Source of the DNA: JAJECS01 sp034428595
GTDB lineage: Bacteria; Chloroflexota; UBA11872
NCBI GenBank assembly: GCA_034428595.1
Contig: DAOUHO010000013.1
Location: forward strand, 1 to 44,475
Reading direction: 5' to 3'
Length of the DNA: 44,475 nt
Of the stretch, positions 1 to 7,983 are shown piece after piece. Position 1 is the stretch's first letter. Every line of letters begins with the position of its first letter. Position numbers and translations under genes: made by a program. A model generated the notes under the pieces. The model made no database searches, was not told where the DNA came from, and was given only the letters and a program-made list of their open reading frames with translations.

Positions 1-2
1 AG

Positions 3-341
3 GTCGGATTCGTTCGGCTCGCGCTCCTGCGCCGTGACGACCCCAAGGCGCTGGAGGCTCGGCAAGAGCTCGCCAAGATGGGATTGGACCGCGAGATCGC
101 GCCTGCCTGGGGCATGGTCGAGCGACTGTTCGCTGGCGCCGCGCACATCGGATTCACGCTGCTCGTCGCGCAGTGGCCGCTGCTGGTGATCGCCCTCATA
201 CCCGTACACGCTGCCGTGAACATGGGCGTCATGGCGCTGCTGCCGCGAGGGATCGCACGCACCGAGACCCTCGTGGCGCTCTCCGGCAGCGCACTCTTCT
301 CGGGCGGCCTCGCTGCGTTCGGCGTCATTGGTGGGGCCTGA
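3..341 (+). CDS. C-terminal part of a YhfC/PrsW-like intramembrane protease family protein (5' end outside window)
   Basis: The reading frame is open from the window edge to a TGA at 339-341, so only about 112 C-terminal residues are present. They contain two or three hydrophobic helices. The order ER (in VERLFAG), then a His (AAHIGFTLL), then HAAVNMGV after a further helix resembles the ER...H...H arrangement of YhfC-family putative intramembrane metalloproteases (CPBP/PrsW superfamily). In that family these polar residues sit inside the membrane and are thought to form the active site. An internal ATG at position 78 is not a likely start, because coding sequence continues upstream of it. 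The substrate cannot be told. The assignment rests on motif order in a fragment, so another multi-pass membrane family is possible. Confidence 0.5.
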   Translation, partial: VGFVRLALLRRDDPKALEARQELAKMGLDREIAPAWGMVERLFAGAAHIGFTLLVAQWPLLVIALIPVHAAVNMGVMALLPRGIARTETLVALSGSALFSGGLAAFGVIGGA

Positions 342-375
342 AGCAGGCCGCCGCAAATTCCCAGCGCGCGTCGCG

Positions 376-381
376 TATGCT
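376..381 (+). promoter_or_regulatory. Candidate -10 box (TATGCT) for the D-glutamate cyclase-like gene
   Basis: TATGCT lies 30 bases before the ATG at 412, in otherwise GC-rich DNA, with a GAGG ribosome-binding stretch at 398-401. No convincing -35 was found. It is one of several TAnnnT boxes seen just upstream of genes in this window. Confidence 0.25.
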
Positions 382-411
382 CCCGGCACCGACGATTGAG
401 GGTCCACCTGG

Positions 412-1299
412 ATGACGAATAGCCAGCACCTCGACGCCGCTGCCGCGGTTGAAATATCCACCGCCGTCTTCCCGACGGACACTCGCGGCCTCGGTGCATG
501 CCGCGGACTCCTGCCCGCCGACGCCTACGCCCGTGCTGCCGTGGCTATCGCGAATCGCCCGTCCGCCCAGGCCATGCTCCTCACGGGGTTTCCGGTCGGG
601 GGGATCGGCGAGACCGATGGCCCACCGGGAGCGATGGCGGTCGACCAAACGTTGATGGCGCTCGGCTGGGACGTGGTCACCGTGGCCTGCGACACGACCT
701 TTCCCGTCGTTGACGCGCTGCTCGCCGACATTGGGCCGGTCATCGCGGCGCCCTGCACCGGCCGCGGTGCCGCAGAGACATGCGAAGCGTTGCGCCGCGA
801 ATACGCGCCGGACTTGGTGGTGGCGATCGAGCGGCCGGGCACCACGGCGGACGGGCGTCGATTGACCATGCGCGGCGAGGACATCACCGGCATCGCCGCC
901 GCGTTGGATCCGCTCATGCGCGCGCCCCTCTCGGTGGCGGTCGGCGACGGCGGCAACGAGATCGGCATGGGCGCCATTGCGCCCTACCTCCAGGCCAAGG
1001 GGCTGACTCCGGGCGTCAGCGTGACCCGCGCCGACCACCTGCTGTTGGCCGAGGTGAGCAACTGGGGCGCCAACGGCCTCGTCGCCATGCTGGATATCGT
1101 GACGGGGTGCGACACGCTCCCGGACGGCGCCACCGAGGCGGAATGGATTGAGCGTCTGGTGGCGGCCGGCGCAGTCGACGGCATGTCCCGCTCCAATGCC
1201 GCCATCGTCGACGGACACTCGCTCGGGGTGAACGCGCGGATGCTCGCCCGTCTGCGTGCCATCGTCGAACGCTGCCGAGGGGCCGCAGACGCGGTATAA
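412..1299 (+). CDS. D-glutamate cyclase-like protein (DUF4392 / GLUCM C-terminal domain)
   Basis: The 295-residue protein matches the DUF4392 family, which is the C-terminal half of mammalian mitochondrial D-glutamate cyclase (DGLUCY). That enzyme converts D-glutamate to 5-oxo-D-proline. Visible hallmarks are LLTGFPVGG near residue 57, ETDGPPGA, the strongly conserved GDGGNEIGMG around residues 180-190, and ADHLLLAEVSNWGA followed by MSRSNAAIVDG near the C-terminus. The length is normal for a stand-alone bacterial copy. No signal peptide is seen, so it is probably cytosolic. The next gene on the strand (1566-2378) belongs to the family forming the other half of the same eukaryotic enzyme, which strengthens both calls. 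Which half carries the activity in bacteria cannot be read from sequence. Confidence 0.82.
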   Translation: MTNSQHLDAAAAVEISTAVFPTDTRGLGACRGLLPADAYARAAVAIANRPSAQAMLLTGFPVGGIGETDGPPGAMAVDQTLMALGWDVVTVACDTTFPVVDALLADIGPVIAAPCTGRGAAETCEALRREYAPDLVVAIERPGTTADGRRLTMRGEDITGIAAALDPLMRAPLSVAVGDGGNEIGMGAIAPYLQAKGLTPGVSVTRADHLLLAEVSNWGANGLVAMLDIVTGCDTLPDGATEAEWIERLVAAGAVDGMSRSNAAIVDGHSLGVNARMLARLRAIVERCRGAADAV

Positions 1300-1381
1300 C
1301 CCGGTCCCGTTGACCGTTGTCACCTATCTGCGAGGAAGGTTCGGTTCCGTCTCCAGTCGCGAGACCTTCGCGAAGCTCCTC

Positions 1382-1409
1382 CGTCATTCCGGCGGAAGCC
1401 GGAATCCAG
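1382..1409 (+). repeat. Short palindromic repeat, family R1 (copy 1)
   Basis: The 28-base unit begins CGTC and ends CCAG. Its core is a hairpin with 8-bp arms ATTCCGGC and GCCGGAAT around a 4-base loop (GGAA here). Seven R1 or R1-like copies occur in this window, all in this orientation. Confidence 0.85.
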
Positions 1410-1508
1410 TCCGGACGAACCTATGGGCGCGCTCGCGGCTTTGCATCGGGCGGAATTTCAGACTCGATCCTGCCGATGGTCAGCCGCGACGAGCGGAGAC
1501 TGCCCGGT

Positions 1509-1544
1509 CCCTTCTCCCCAGGGGAGAAGGCTAGGATGAGGGGG
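1509..1544 (+). repeat. Short palindromic repeat, family R2 (copy 1)
   Basis: CCTTCTCC and GGAGAAGG form a hairpin, followed by a G-rich tail (CTAGGATGAGGGGG). The other copies at 3840 and 5592 have CCCTCTC paired with GAGAGGG, so the arms differ between copies in a matched, pairing-preserving way. It lies just before the DUF1445 gene start. Confidence 0.8.
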
Positions 1545-1565
1545 AAATCCACCAAAAGCGCCATC

Positions 1566-2378
1566 ATGGTCACCACGCAACGACTCGAAACCGGCGCGGC
1601 CGTCCGGGCGGCGTGCCGCGATGCCTCCTGGACCGCGACCACCGCCGGCCTGGCGCCGGGCTACGTGCAAGCCAACCTGGTGATGCTGCCGTCGGCGCTG
1701 GCCGGCGACTTCGAGGCCTTTTGCATCGCCAATCCACAGCCGTGCCCGCTCTTGGAGCGCACCGCGGTTGGCGACGCTGAGCCGCCTCGATTCGCCCCCG
1801 GCGCCGATATCCGCCGCGACGCGCCCCGCTACCGCGTCTACGTTGACGGCCAGGCACGCGGCGGGGAGCCCACGGACGCGCTGGCGCATTGGCGCGACGA
1901 CATGGTGGGGTTTCTGCTTGGCTGCAGCTTCACCTTCGAGGCCGCCTTGGAGGACGCCGGATTCCCGCTGCGTCACCTTGAGCAAGATGTGATCGTGCCG
2001 ATGTATCGCACTTCGCTCGAGTGCGCGCCTGTCGGTCCGTTTGCCGGCCCCATGGTCGTGAGCATGCGGCCCATCCCGGCCGATCAAGTGGACGAGGCCC
2101 ACGAAATCACGGCCCGCTACCCGCGCGTGCACGGCGCGCCCGTGCACGCGGGCGACCCATCGGCTCTGGGTATTGCCGATATCGCCGCGCCTGACTGGGG
2201 AGACCCCATCGAGATGCGTGAGGACGAGGTGCCGGTCTTCTGGGCCTGTGGCGTCACGCCCCAGGCGGTGGCGCAGGCCTCGCGTCCGCCGCTGATGATC
2301 ACCCACGCCCCCGGCCACATGTTCGTGACCGACTGGCGCGACCACGAGCTGGTCGGCGACGGGCCGGTGCGCGCCTAG
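1566..2378 (+). CDS. DUF1445 family protein (putative hydro-lyase / D-glutamate cyclase family)
   Basis: From the ATG at 1566 the protein has 270 residues, the usual length of the DUF1445 (YcsI/UPF0317) family. An in-frame extension to 1317 would run through R1 and R2 repeat DNA and is rejected. Family features include the start region GYVQANLVMLP, the FCxxNPxPCPLLE block near residue 55, GADIRRDAPRYRVY, CSFTFEAALEDAG and the C-terminal MITHAPGHMFVTDW. DUF1445 corresponds to the N-terminal part of mammalian D-glutamate cyclase, and bacterial members have been annotated as hydro-lyases. It follows the DUF4392 gene in the same direction, separated by 266 bases of repeat-bearing DNA. Its TAG stop overlaps the stop of the convergent ffh gene by four bases. 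Confidence 0.85.
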   Translation: MVTTQRLETGAAVRAACRDASWTATTAGLAPGYVQANLVMLPSALAGDFEAFCIANPQPCPLLERTAVGDAEPPRFAPGADIRRDAPRYRVYVDGQARGGEPTDALAHWRDDMVGFLLGCSFTFEAALEDAGFPLRHLEQDVIVPMYRTSLECAPVGPFAGPMVVSMRPIPADQVDEAHEITARYPRVHGAPVHAGDPSALGIADIAAPDWGDPIEMREDEVPVFWACGVTPQAVAQASRPPLMITHAPGHMFVTDWRDHELVGDGPVRA

Positions 2379-3712
2379 CCCCCGAATAGCCCCTTGAGTC
2401 CAGCCGGCATCTTGCCGCTGCTCATCATCTGCATCATCTGGCGGGCTTGCTTGAACTGCTTCAGCAGTTGATTCACGTCCTGCACCGACGTGCCGCTGCC
2501 GTCCGCGATGCGTCGCCGCCGCCGGCCCGTGATGATGTCCGGCGACGCGCGCTCCTGGGGCGTCATGGAGAGGATGATCGCCTCGAATCGGCGCAGTCCC
2601 TCGCCCTCGACCGCCTGTCGCACTTCCGGATCGTTCATGGCGCCGCTCATGCCCGGCAGCATGCTCATCACCTGGCTCAGCGACCCCATCTTCTTGACCT
2701 GCTCCAGCTGATCCAGGAAGTCGTCCAGGCCAAAAGAGGCCTCGCGCATCTTGCGCTGCATTTCCGTGGCCTGGCGCTCGTCGATGACCTGCTCGGCCCG
2801 CTCGACCAGCGACAGCACGTCGCCCATTCCCAGGATTCGTGAGGCCATGCGATCGGGATGGAACGTTTCGAGCGGCTCAAGGGTCTCGCCCGTGCCGACA
2901 AACTTGATCGGCACCCCGGTCACGGCCCGCACCGACAGCGCCGCGCCGCCCCTGGCGTCGCCGTCGAGCTTGGTGAGAATGAGGCCGGTGAGCGGGCTGC
3001 GGGCATGGAAGGCCTCCGCCACCGCCACCGCCTCTTGACCGGTGGTGGCGTCGGCGACCAGCAGCGTCTCGTCGGGCTTGATGCGCTTCGCGATGCGCCC
3101 GATCTCGTCCATCAGCGCGTCGTCGACCTGCAGGCGGCCGGCGGTGTCGAGGATCACGTGACTGCGGCCCTCAGCTCGTGCACGCGCCACACCATTGACG
3201 GCGATATCCAGCGGTGCCGGACCGGTGCCTTCTTCGTGGACCGGCAGATCAACCTGTCCTGCCAGCGTCACCAGCTGATCGATCGCCGCCGGCCGCTGCG
3301 TGTCGGCGGCCACCAGCAGCGGCGTTCCGCCGCGGCCCTTGGCGCCCAGCGCCAGCTTGGCCGCCGTCGTGGTCTTGCCCGATCCTTGGAGCCCCACCAG
3401 CATCACGACGGTTGGAGGCGTCGACGCGGTCGCCAACGGAACCGCTTCGTTGCCCAACAGCTCGACGAGCTGATCGTTGACGATCTTGATGACTTGCTGC
3501 GCTGGCGTGACGCTCTCGAGGACCTCCGCGCCAACGGCCCGCTCGCGGATGCCCGCCACGAGATCCCGCGCCACCTTGAAGTTGACGTCGGCCTCCAGCA
3601 GCGCCATGCGCACCTCGCGCAGGGCGGCGGTCACATCCTTCTCGGAGAGCCGTCCGCGGCGCCCAAGGCGTTGAAACACGCCCCCCAGCCGCTCGGTCAG
3701 GGTCTCAAACAT
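2375..3712 (-). CDS. ffh: Signal recognition particle protein Ffh (SRP54 GTPase)
   Basis: The 445-residue protein, starting at MFETLTERL, has all Ffh domains. The N-domain helices span about 1-95. The G-domain has its P-loop GLQGSGKTT at 107-115, DTAGR at 189-193 and TKLDGDARGG at 247-256. The methionine-rich M-domain spans about 310-445 and ends QMMSSGKMPAGLKGLFGG. It binds 4.5S RNA and signal sequences and delivers ribosomes making membrane proteins to FtsY. An in-frame upstream ATG at 3745 would add 11 residues rich in Pro and Leu. The shorter start matches the family and was chosen. The gene converges with the DUF1445 gene, the two stop codons interlocking as CTAG. No SRP RNA or FtsY gene was seen nearby. 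Confidence 0.96.
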   Translation of the reverse strand: MFETLTERLGGVFQRLGRRGRLSEKDVTAALREVRMALLEADVNFKVARDLVAGIRERAVGAEVLESVTPAQQVIKIVNDQLVELLGNEAVPLATASTPPTVVMLVGLQGSGKTTTAAKLALGAKGRGGTPLLVAADTQRPAAIDQLVTLAGQVDLPVHEEGTGPAPLDIAVNGVARARAEGRSHVILDTAGRLQVDDALMDEIGRIAKRIKPDETLLVADATTGQEAVAVAEAFHARSPLTGLILTKLDGDARGGAALSVRAVTGVPIKFVGTGETLEPLETFHPDRMASRILGMGDVLSLVERAEQVIDERQATEMQRKMREASFGLDDFLDQLEQVKKMGSLSQVMSMLPGMSGAMNDPEVRQAVEGEGLRRFEAIILSMTPQERASPDIITGRRRRRIADGSGTSVQDVNQLLKQFKQARQMMQMMSSGKMPAGLKGLFGG

Positions 3713-3839
3713 CGGCGGTAGTGCTGGTGGGCAAGGCAGCCCCATCCGAACGCCGGCTGCTGCAGTTTGGTCCAGCGACAGTGATCCGGTCGTACATCAC
3801 GCGCATTCCGGCTCCTTCTACGGCGCGTCCCGTCCGGTC

Positions 3840-3875
3840 CCCTCTCTTGGATGGGAGAGGGATAGGGTGAGGGTG
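3840..3875 (+). repeat. Short palindromic repeat, family R2 (copy 2)
   Basis: CCCTCTC and GAGAGGG arms are followed by ATAGGGTGAGGGTG. It lies between the ffh start and the tRNA gene, in the same orientation as the other two R2 copies. Confidence 0.8.
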
Positions 3876-3952
3876 AAGGCGCAAGCTCAAGCGCTTCTGC
3901 CGAAGGCAGTCCGGGCAAACGCCTTGACCCACGACCCTCGATTCTACGCAGG

Positions 3953-3981
3953 TACACCGCGCCCTGCCGTTTCGGTAGCAT
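3953..3981 (+). promoter_or_regulatory. Candidate promoter of the tRNA-Glu gene
   Basis: TAGCAT at 3976-3981 is a fair -10 box. TACACC, 17 bases upstream at 3953-3958, is a weak -35. The mature tRNA begins 22 bases after the -10 box, which would allow a short 5' leader removed by RNase P. Confidence 0.3.
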
Positions 3982-4003
3982 GGCGGGTGGCTCAGCGCCG
4001 CAT

Positions 4004-4077
4004 GGGGCATTCGTCTAGCGGCCCAGGACACCGCCCTCTCAAGGCGGAGATCGCGGGTTCGAATCCCGCATGCCCTA
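4004..4077 (+). tRNA. tRNA-Glu, anticodon CTC
   Basis: A full cloverleaf can be folded. The acceptor stem pairs GGGGCAT with ATGCCCT (the first pair is G-U). The anticodon stem CCGCC/GGCGG closes the seven-base loop CTCTCAA, and the T arm GCGGG/CCCGC encloses TTCGAAT. The loop places CTC at positions 34-36, which reads GAG (Glu). The discriminator is A and the 3' CCA is not encoded. No tandem tRNA genes adjoin it. Confidence 0.93.
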
Positions 4078-4400
4078 CCGCAGCTCCTTGCAGGCCGTCG
4101 AGCTGAAGCCGGTGCCCAAGAGTCTGCACTGGTCGCTGGCCGTGACCGCTGAGCCGCCGATTTATCGTCAGGCAGCCCTTGGGGATAACGCTCCGACGTG
4201 ATTGTGGTCAGTTCTTGGGGGGGCGAAAGCGAGAGCGCAGATTGCAATCGCGATCAGGCAATCGGGCGTACCGGGGCTAGAGCTCGTAGCGGACGTATTG
4301 CACTTCGGGCAACGCGGATCGATTCACGCTGTCAAACCGCGATGTGCCCCGCCAATGTTCGTGTGATACGAAACGCTTGAGTCGGAGGTCGAAGAGTTGC
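4078..4400. other. Intergenic stretch after tRNA-Glu, no gene recognised
   Basis: The 323 bases hold no convincing gene. On the plus strand an open stretch without a start codon runs from the tRNA 3' end to a TGA at 4199-4201 and reads like protein-coding DNA, but it matches no family I recognise. The second half is less GC-rich and looks non-coding. tRNA 3' ends are common integration targets, but no direct repeat of the tRNA end was found, so integration is not claimed. Confidence 0.4.
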
Positions 4401-4922
4401 CTATGTCCGAGTGGAGTCAACGTTGAGGCATTCCTCGCAGACCGACTTCGGCACCAACCCCCAGCGAATCATATGGTTGAACACGAAGCATCCGGCGCAG
4501 AAACCCAGAAATGACTCAAGCGCGGCAAATACGGTCAGCACCGCCAGAACGGCGCCCGCTGCTACCGATAATCCTGCGACGAAGTGCAACACCAGCGCGG
4601 TCATCGAGAAGATAAGTCCCACCGTTTGAGCAAAGCGCTTGGGCGGCCCCGGCACGAGCCGCTGTTGAGCAATTCGCGGCGCGATCACCCTGGTTGCCAA
4701 CAGGCCCATTGGGCTGAGCGTTGGGCCGGTGGCTACTCTGGCTAGAAATCCATACGCAAGGAGAAACATCAACCACCACTGACCAGTTACCAAAACAGTA
4801 ACGGACAGGATGACTACCATTCCGGCTACGATCCTTGCAGCAACTTCGTTGACCGGATTCGGAAAGCTGAAGATATTGCGAAGCCGAGGATAAATCCGTC
4901 CCCCGAATAGCTGCGGTAACAC
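4401..4922 (-). CDS. DUF4395 family membrane protein
   Basis: The 173-residue protein starts at GTG 4922. It has four hydrophobic segments (roughly residues 28-45, 47-62, 100-120 and 122-140). It shows DUF4395 marks: FPNPVNEVAARIVAG after a short N-terminus, GPTLSPMGLLATRVIAPR in the middle, and a Cys-rich end with FLGFCAGCFVFN and VPKSVCEECLN. The paired cysteines suggest thiol chemistry or metal binding at the membrane; members often occur beside thioredoxin-like or sulfur-transfer proteins, but none is adjacent here. The DNA is less GC-rich than its surroundings. A GGAGGAGG stretch lies about 15 bases before the GTG, farther than usual, so the true start could be an upstream non-ATG codon. 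Confidence 0.8.
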   Translation of the reverse strand: MLPQLFGGRIYPRLRNIFSFPNPVNEVAARIVAGMVVILSVTVLVTGQWWLMFLLAYGFLARVATGPTLSPMGLLATRVIAPRIAQQRLVPGPPKRFAQTVGLIFSMTALVLHFVAGLSVAAGAVLAVLTVFAALESFLGFCAGCFVFNHMIRWGLVPKSVCEECLNVDSTRT

Positions 4923-5181
4923 TGGGTTAGCCTCGCCTCCTCCGCATATAACCCGGAATCATACAGCGGTTGATCCTCTACGCCGCGGCAAAGCTGTAGT
5001 TGGACGACACATTGAGCGGGCCATCCGGTGAGGGCGATGGCAGCGGATCGGGAATTCGATCACCCGGCACCGCTACGAGGTGGGAGATGCGGGGCGAAGC
5101 TCGCGCCGGGTCCGCGAGCGACTGATGACGAATACCGGGAAGCTTGAAGGCGCGACGGATACTCGCGTTAGGGCAGGCAAG

Positions 5182-5760
5182 CTAGACATCGGTGCGCCCG
5201 CGCCACTGCGGGTCTTCGGTGCCGGCGGCGGCGTTGGCCGCGCGAGCCATCTCGAAGAGCACATCGGACAGCCGGTTGAGAAACACCGGCGAGCCTTCTG
5301 GCGCGGGATCCGGCACCACGCGCCACACGCCGCGCTCGGCGCGGCGGCACACCGAGCGGGCAACTTGCAGCGCGGCGGCGAGCGGGTGACCGCCGGGCAG
5401 GATGAAATGCCGCAGCGGCGGCAGCAAGTCTCGGTATTCGGCGAGCCAGCAATCCAACTCCTGGAGCGACCCCGGGGCCAGCGAGGTGCTGCGAGCGCGG
5501 CCGCCGGGATTGGCCAGGTCGGCGCCGACCTCCAGCAGACGCTCCTGAACCCACCGCAGCCGGTCCCCCAGACGGAGATCTGTGCCGAATTCCCTCTCCT
5601 CCTGGGAGAGGGGGAGGGCAGCCTCCTGCGCCGCGGCGAAACCCAGCCACGAGTTGAGCTCATCCACCGCGCCCAGCGCCTCGATGCGCGTGTCGACTTT
5701 CCCTACGCGGGTGCCGTCAAACAGGCTCGTTTCGCCGTGGTCGCCGTGGTGCGTCGTCAC
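5182..5760 (-). CDS. Cob(I)yrinic acid a,c-diamide adenosyltransferase, PduO type
   Basis: The 192-residue protein transfers the adenosyl group of ATP to reduced corrinoid to make adenosylcobalamin. The N-terminus shows the PduO-type ATP-binding region: G(E)TSLFDGTRVGKVD around residues 9-24, followed by RIEALGAVDELNSWLG. The C-terminal helices include FILPGGHPLAAALQVARSVCRRAER and LNRLSDVLFEMAR, also typical. The GTG start overlaps the TGA stop of the upstream hydrolase gene (GTGA), so translation is probably coupled. Between LGFAAAQE and LRWVQERLLE the protein is roughly ten residues or more longer than usual. That excess (ALPLSQEEREFG) coincides with a copy of the R2 palindromic repeat, apparently inserted in frame. 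Activity should survive if this is a surface loop. Confidence 0.9.
   Translation of the reverse strand: MTTHHGDHGETSLFDGTRVGKVDTRIEALGAVDELNSWLGFAAAQEAALPLSQEEREFGTDLRLGDRLRWVQERLLEVGADLANPGGRARSTSLAPGSLQELDCWLAEYRDLLPPLRHFILPGGHPLAAALQVARSVCRRAERGVWRVVPDPAPEGSPVFLNRLSDVLFEMARAANAAAGTEDPQWRGRTDV
5592..5620 (+). repeat. Short palindromic repeat, family R2 (copy 3), inside the adenosyltransferase gene
   Basis: CCCTCTCC and GGGAGAGGG form the same hairpin as the copies at 1509 and 3840, in the same orientation on the plus strand. Read on the minus strand it encodes part of ALPLSQEEREFG within the PduO-type protein without breaking the frame. Confidence 0.7.
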
Positions 5761-6740
5761 GTGGCGTCCTTCAACAGCTCGCGCTCGAAGAAGTCCGCCG
5801 TTTCAGTCACCGCCCGGCGCGCGTTCAGGGTCAAGTAATGGCCCACGCCGGGATGAATGGTCAGCTCGCTCTCCACGCCCGCTTGTCCAAGCGCCTCGTG
5901 CAGCCGTGCCGCCCAGCGAGGTTTGACGGCCAGGTCGGCCGCGCCCTGGTGGATCGTCACCGGTCCCGCGAGATACTCAAGAAAGTTCCCCGGTGACAGG
6001 GCATGGCGTAGGTCCTCCGACGACGACAGCGTCGGCAGCCGGTAGTAGTCCACCAGGTCCTCGGCCCACGCGCTCAGCGGCGCCCACATACCCACCGGCT
6101 GTACCCGCGCGTCCACCTCGGCGGCGCGCAGGGCGAGGTCGCATCCCAGGCTGTGGCCCCACATGCCGACGCGCTCGTGTTGGGCGTCCGGCAGCGAGGG
6201 GATCGATGCGACCAGGTTGAGCACGTCGATCGCGAAGTCGAGCCGCGCGCCAAAATTCACTCCCGTATCGTCTTCGGACCCGGCAAGACCCCGATAGTCG
6301 CTGGCCAGCGTGATGAAGCCTCTCGGCGACAGCTCGGTAGCCATGGCGCGCGTGCCGTCCCCGCTCCGGTACTGGACGGGAAGCGTGAATCCGTGATTCA
6401 GCACGACCACGGGGTGCGGTCCGGCGGACTTCGGAATCGTGGCCACGCCGGTGAGCAGCAAGTCGTCCGAGCGGTACGTCATGGCGTAGGTCGTATAGCT
6501 GGGGCGCTGGTTGAGCGCGCGGTGCAAGCGAATGTCGCCGGCGCGGTAGTCCCGCGCGCGCAGGGCCTCGATGGCGAACGGCGACCCGCCGGGATATCGG
6601 TCGTCGGCATTGCCCACCACCGACCAGGCGTCGCATGCCTGTGCGGCTCCCGCGGCGAGTGCTAAGCCGCTCGCGTGGAGCAGACGGCGTCGCGAAAGCC
6701 GGAAGGACGGCAAGCGGTGTTGGTCATTCGAGCGAGTCAT
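5757..6740 (-). CDS. Alpha/beta hydrolase with Tat-type signal
   Basis: From ATG 6740 the protein has 327 residues. The N-terminus contains SRRRLLHASG, a twin-arginine-like motif, followed by an Ala-rich hydrophobic stretch and a Cys (AAQACDAW), suggesting Tat export, possibly as a lipoprotein. The alpha/beta hydrolase fold is clear: VVVLNHGF (oxyanion region), SDYRGLAGS, nucleophile elbow GHSLG, then QGAADLAV (acid) and GVGHYL (catalytic His). This gives a Ser-Asp-His triad of the prolyl oligopeptidase/dienelactone hydrolase type. The substrate is unknown. An open frame extends upstream to 7289, but it runs antisense through plsX-end sequence and lacks family similarity. The stop overlaps the next gene's GTG start. 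It is likely co-transcribed with the adenosyltransferase gene. Confidence 0.85.
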   Translation of the reverse strand: MTRSNDQHRLPSFRLSRRRLLHASGLALAAGAAQACDAWSVVGNADDRYPGGSPFAIEALRARDYRAGDIRLHRALNQRPSYTTYAMTYRSDDLLLTGVATIPKSAGPHPVVVLNHGFTLPVQYRSGDGTRAMATELSPRGFITLASDYRGLAGSEDDTGVNFGARLDFAIDVLNLVASIPSLPDAQHERVGMWGHSLGCDLALRAAEVDARVQPVGMWAPLSAWAEDLVDYYRLPTLSSSEDLRHALSPGNFLEYLAGPVTIHQGAADLAVKPRWAARLHEALGQAGVESELTIHPGVGHYLTLNARRAVTETADFFERELLKDAT

Positions 6741-6958
6741 GGGTCTCATTGAACGCGGACCACGGGGCGCCGTGACGGCAGCGGCTGCCGCCGCGCTCGG
6801 CGACTTTGGCTGGCAAACGGTCACATCGGTGGCCCCATCGTGGCATGCCAACGGTTCGGTTGCCGTGGACAACTCGACACATCGCGCCGAGCGGCAATTC
6901 ACCCGAGTCTGGTCGTGCTGCGCGACCGGCGCTCCTGGTGGACGGTCGTCAGGCACCG

Positions 6959-7960
6959 CTAGGTCGTCGCCGATTCCAGTCCGGATGCGATGGTTGGCAC
7001 CAGTTGTGCGCGCACCGCGCGGTCGGCCGCCAGCAGCGCATTGGTCACGGCGGGCGCCTTGGATCGGCCGTGGCCGATCAGCAGGAGGCCCTTGAGCCCC
7101 AGCAGCGGAGTCGCGCCGATCTCTGCATAGTCGATCCGCCGCCGCAGTGCGCGAAGCGCGGGCCGCAAACCAAGCGCGGCGAGCTTCGCCAGCGGGCGCT
7201 TGACCACCTCTGCTCGCAGTTCGCCAAACGCATACTCCGCCGTGGCTTCCGCCGTCTTGATCACCACGTTGCCGGTGAACCCGTCGCACACGATCACGTC
7301 GGCCTCATCGTGAAAGATGTGGGCCGGGTCGACGTGGCCGACGTAGTTGAAGCCGCCCGACGCGAGCATGGCCGCCGCCTCGTGCACCAGCGAATTTCCC
7401 TTGGATTCCTCCTCGCCAATGCTCAGTAGCCCGACCCGGGGATTCTCAATCCCTTGGAGGCGCTCCTGGTAGACGCGGCCCATCACGGCGAACTGGACCA
7501 GGTGCCGTGGACGCGCCTCGGCGTTCGCGCCCACGTCTATCAGGAGCGGGCGCGGATCGTGCGCCGGCAGCAGCACGCCCAGCCCCGGGCGCTCGACATC
7601 CGGCAGGCGCCCGACGATCAGCACGCCGGCCGCCACGGCGGCCCCGGTGTGGCCCATGGTCACGACGGCATCGACCTCGTTCGCCTTTAGCATCTCGGCC
7701 GCTTTGCGGATCGACGTCGGCCGGCGCGAGCGCACCGCCTCGACGGCGTGCTCGTCCATCGCCACGGCCTCGGGGACGTGCACGATCTGCCAGGGCGCCG
7801 CCTCGCCGCCTTCGGCGTCCAGCTGCGCGCGCAGCGCGGCTTCGTCACCGACCAGGAGCGGCGTTACGCCGGCCGCGCGTTGGGCCGCCAGGGCGCCGCG
7901 CACGGTCTCCGCCGGTGCAAAGTCGCCGCCCATCGCATCGAGCGCGATCCGAGGGGCCAC
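6959..7960 (-). CDS. plsX: Phosphate acyltransferase PlsX
   Basis: The 333-residue protein starts with the family signature IALDAMGGDFAP and continues with VTMGHTGAAVAAG, LLIDVGANAEARPRHLVQFA, VGLLSIGEEESKGN, VIVCDGFTGNVVIKTAEA and GATPLLGLKGLLLIGHG, all diagnostic of PlsX. The enzyme makes acyl-phosphate from acyl-ACP for PlsY, the first committed steps of phospholipid synthesis. The length is normal. It lies 23 bases after gyrB on the same strand, so the two may share a transcript. The usual fapR/fabD/acpP neighbours are absent from this window. Confidence 0.96.
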   Translation of the reverse strand: MAPRIALDAMGGDFAPAETVRGALAAQRAAGVTPLLVGDEAALRAQLDAEGGEAAPWQIVHVPEAVAMDEHAVEAVRSRRPTSIRKAAEMLKANEVDAVVTMGHTGAAVAAGVLIVGRLPDVERPGLGVLLPAHDPRPLLIDVGANAEARPRHLVQFAVMGRVYQERLQGIENPRVGLLSIGEEESKGNSLVHEAAAMLASGGFNYVGHVDPAHIFHDEADVIVCDGFTGNVVIKTAEATAEYAFGELRAEVVKRPLAKLAALGLRPALRALRRRIDYAEIGATPLLGLKGLLLIGHGRSKAPAVTNALLAADRAVRAQLVPTIASGLESATT

Positions 7961-7983
7961 GAGATGCAGCGTGCAACCTCCGC

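Noticed and set aside
325..1323. Long minus-strand open frame of 332 codons opposite the D-glutamate cyclase-like gene
   Set aside because: Its sequence is rich in Arg, His and Gly with no family pattern. It is the antisense shadow usual in high-GC DNA, while the plus strand has a clear family match.
4004..5050. Genomic island integrated at tRNA-Glu
   Set aside because: The following DNA is less GC-rich, but there is no integrase and no repeat of the tRNA 3' end.
6741..7289. In-frame N-terminal extension of the Tat hydrolase
   Set aside because: It runs antisense into plsX, has no similarity, and the Tat signal lies just after the internal ATG at 6740.
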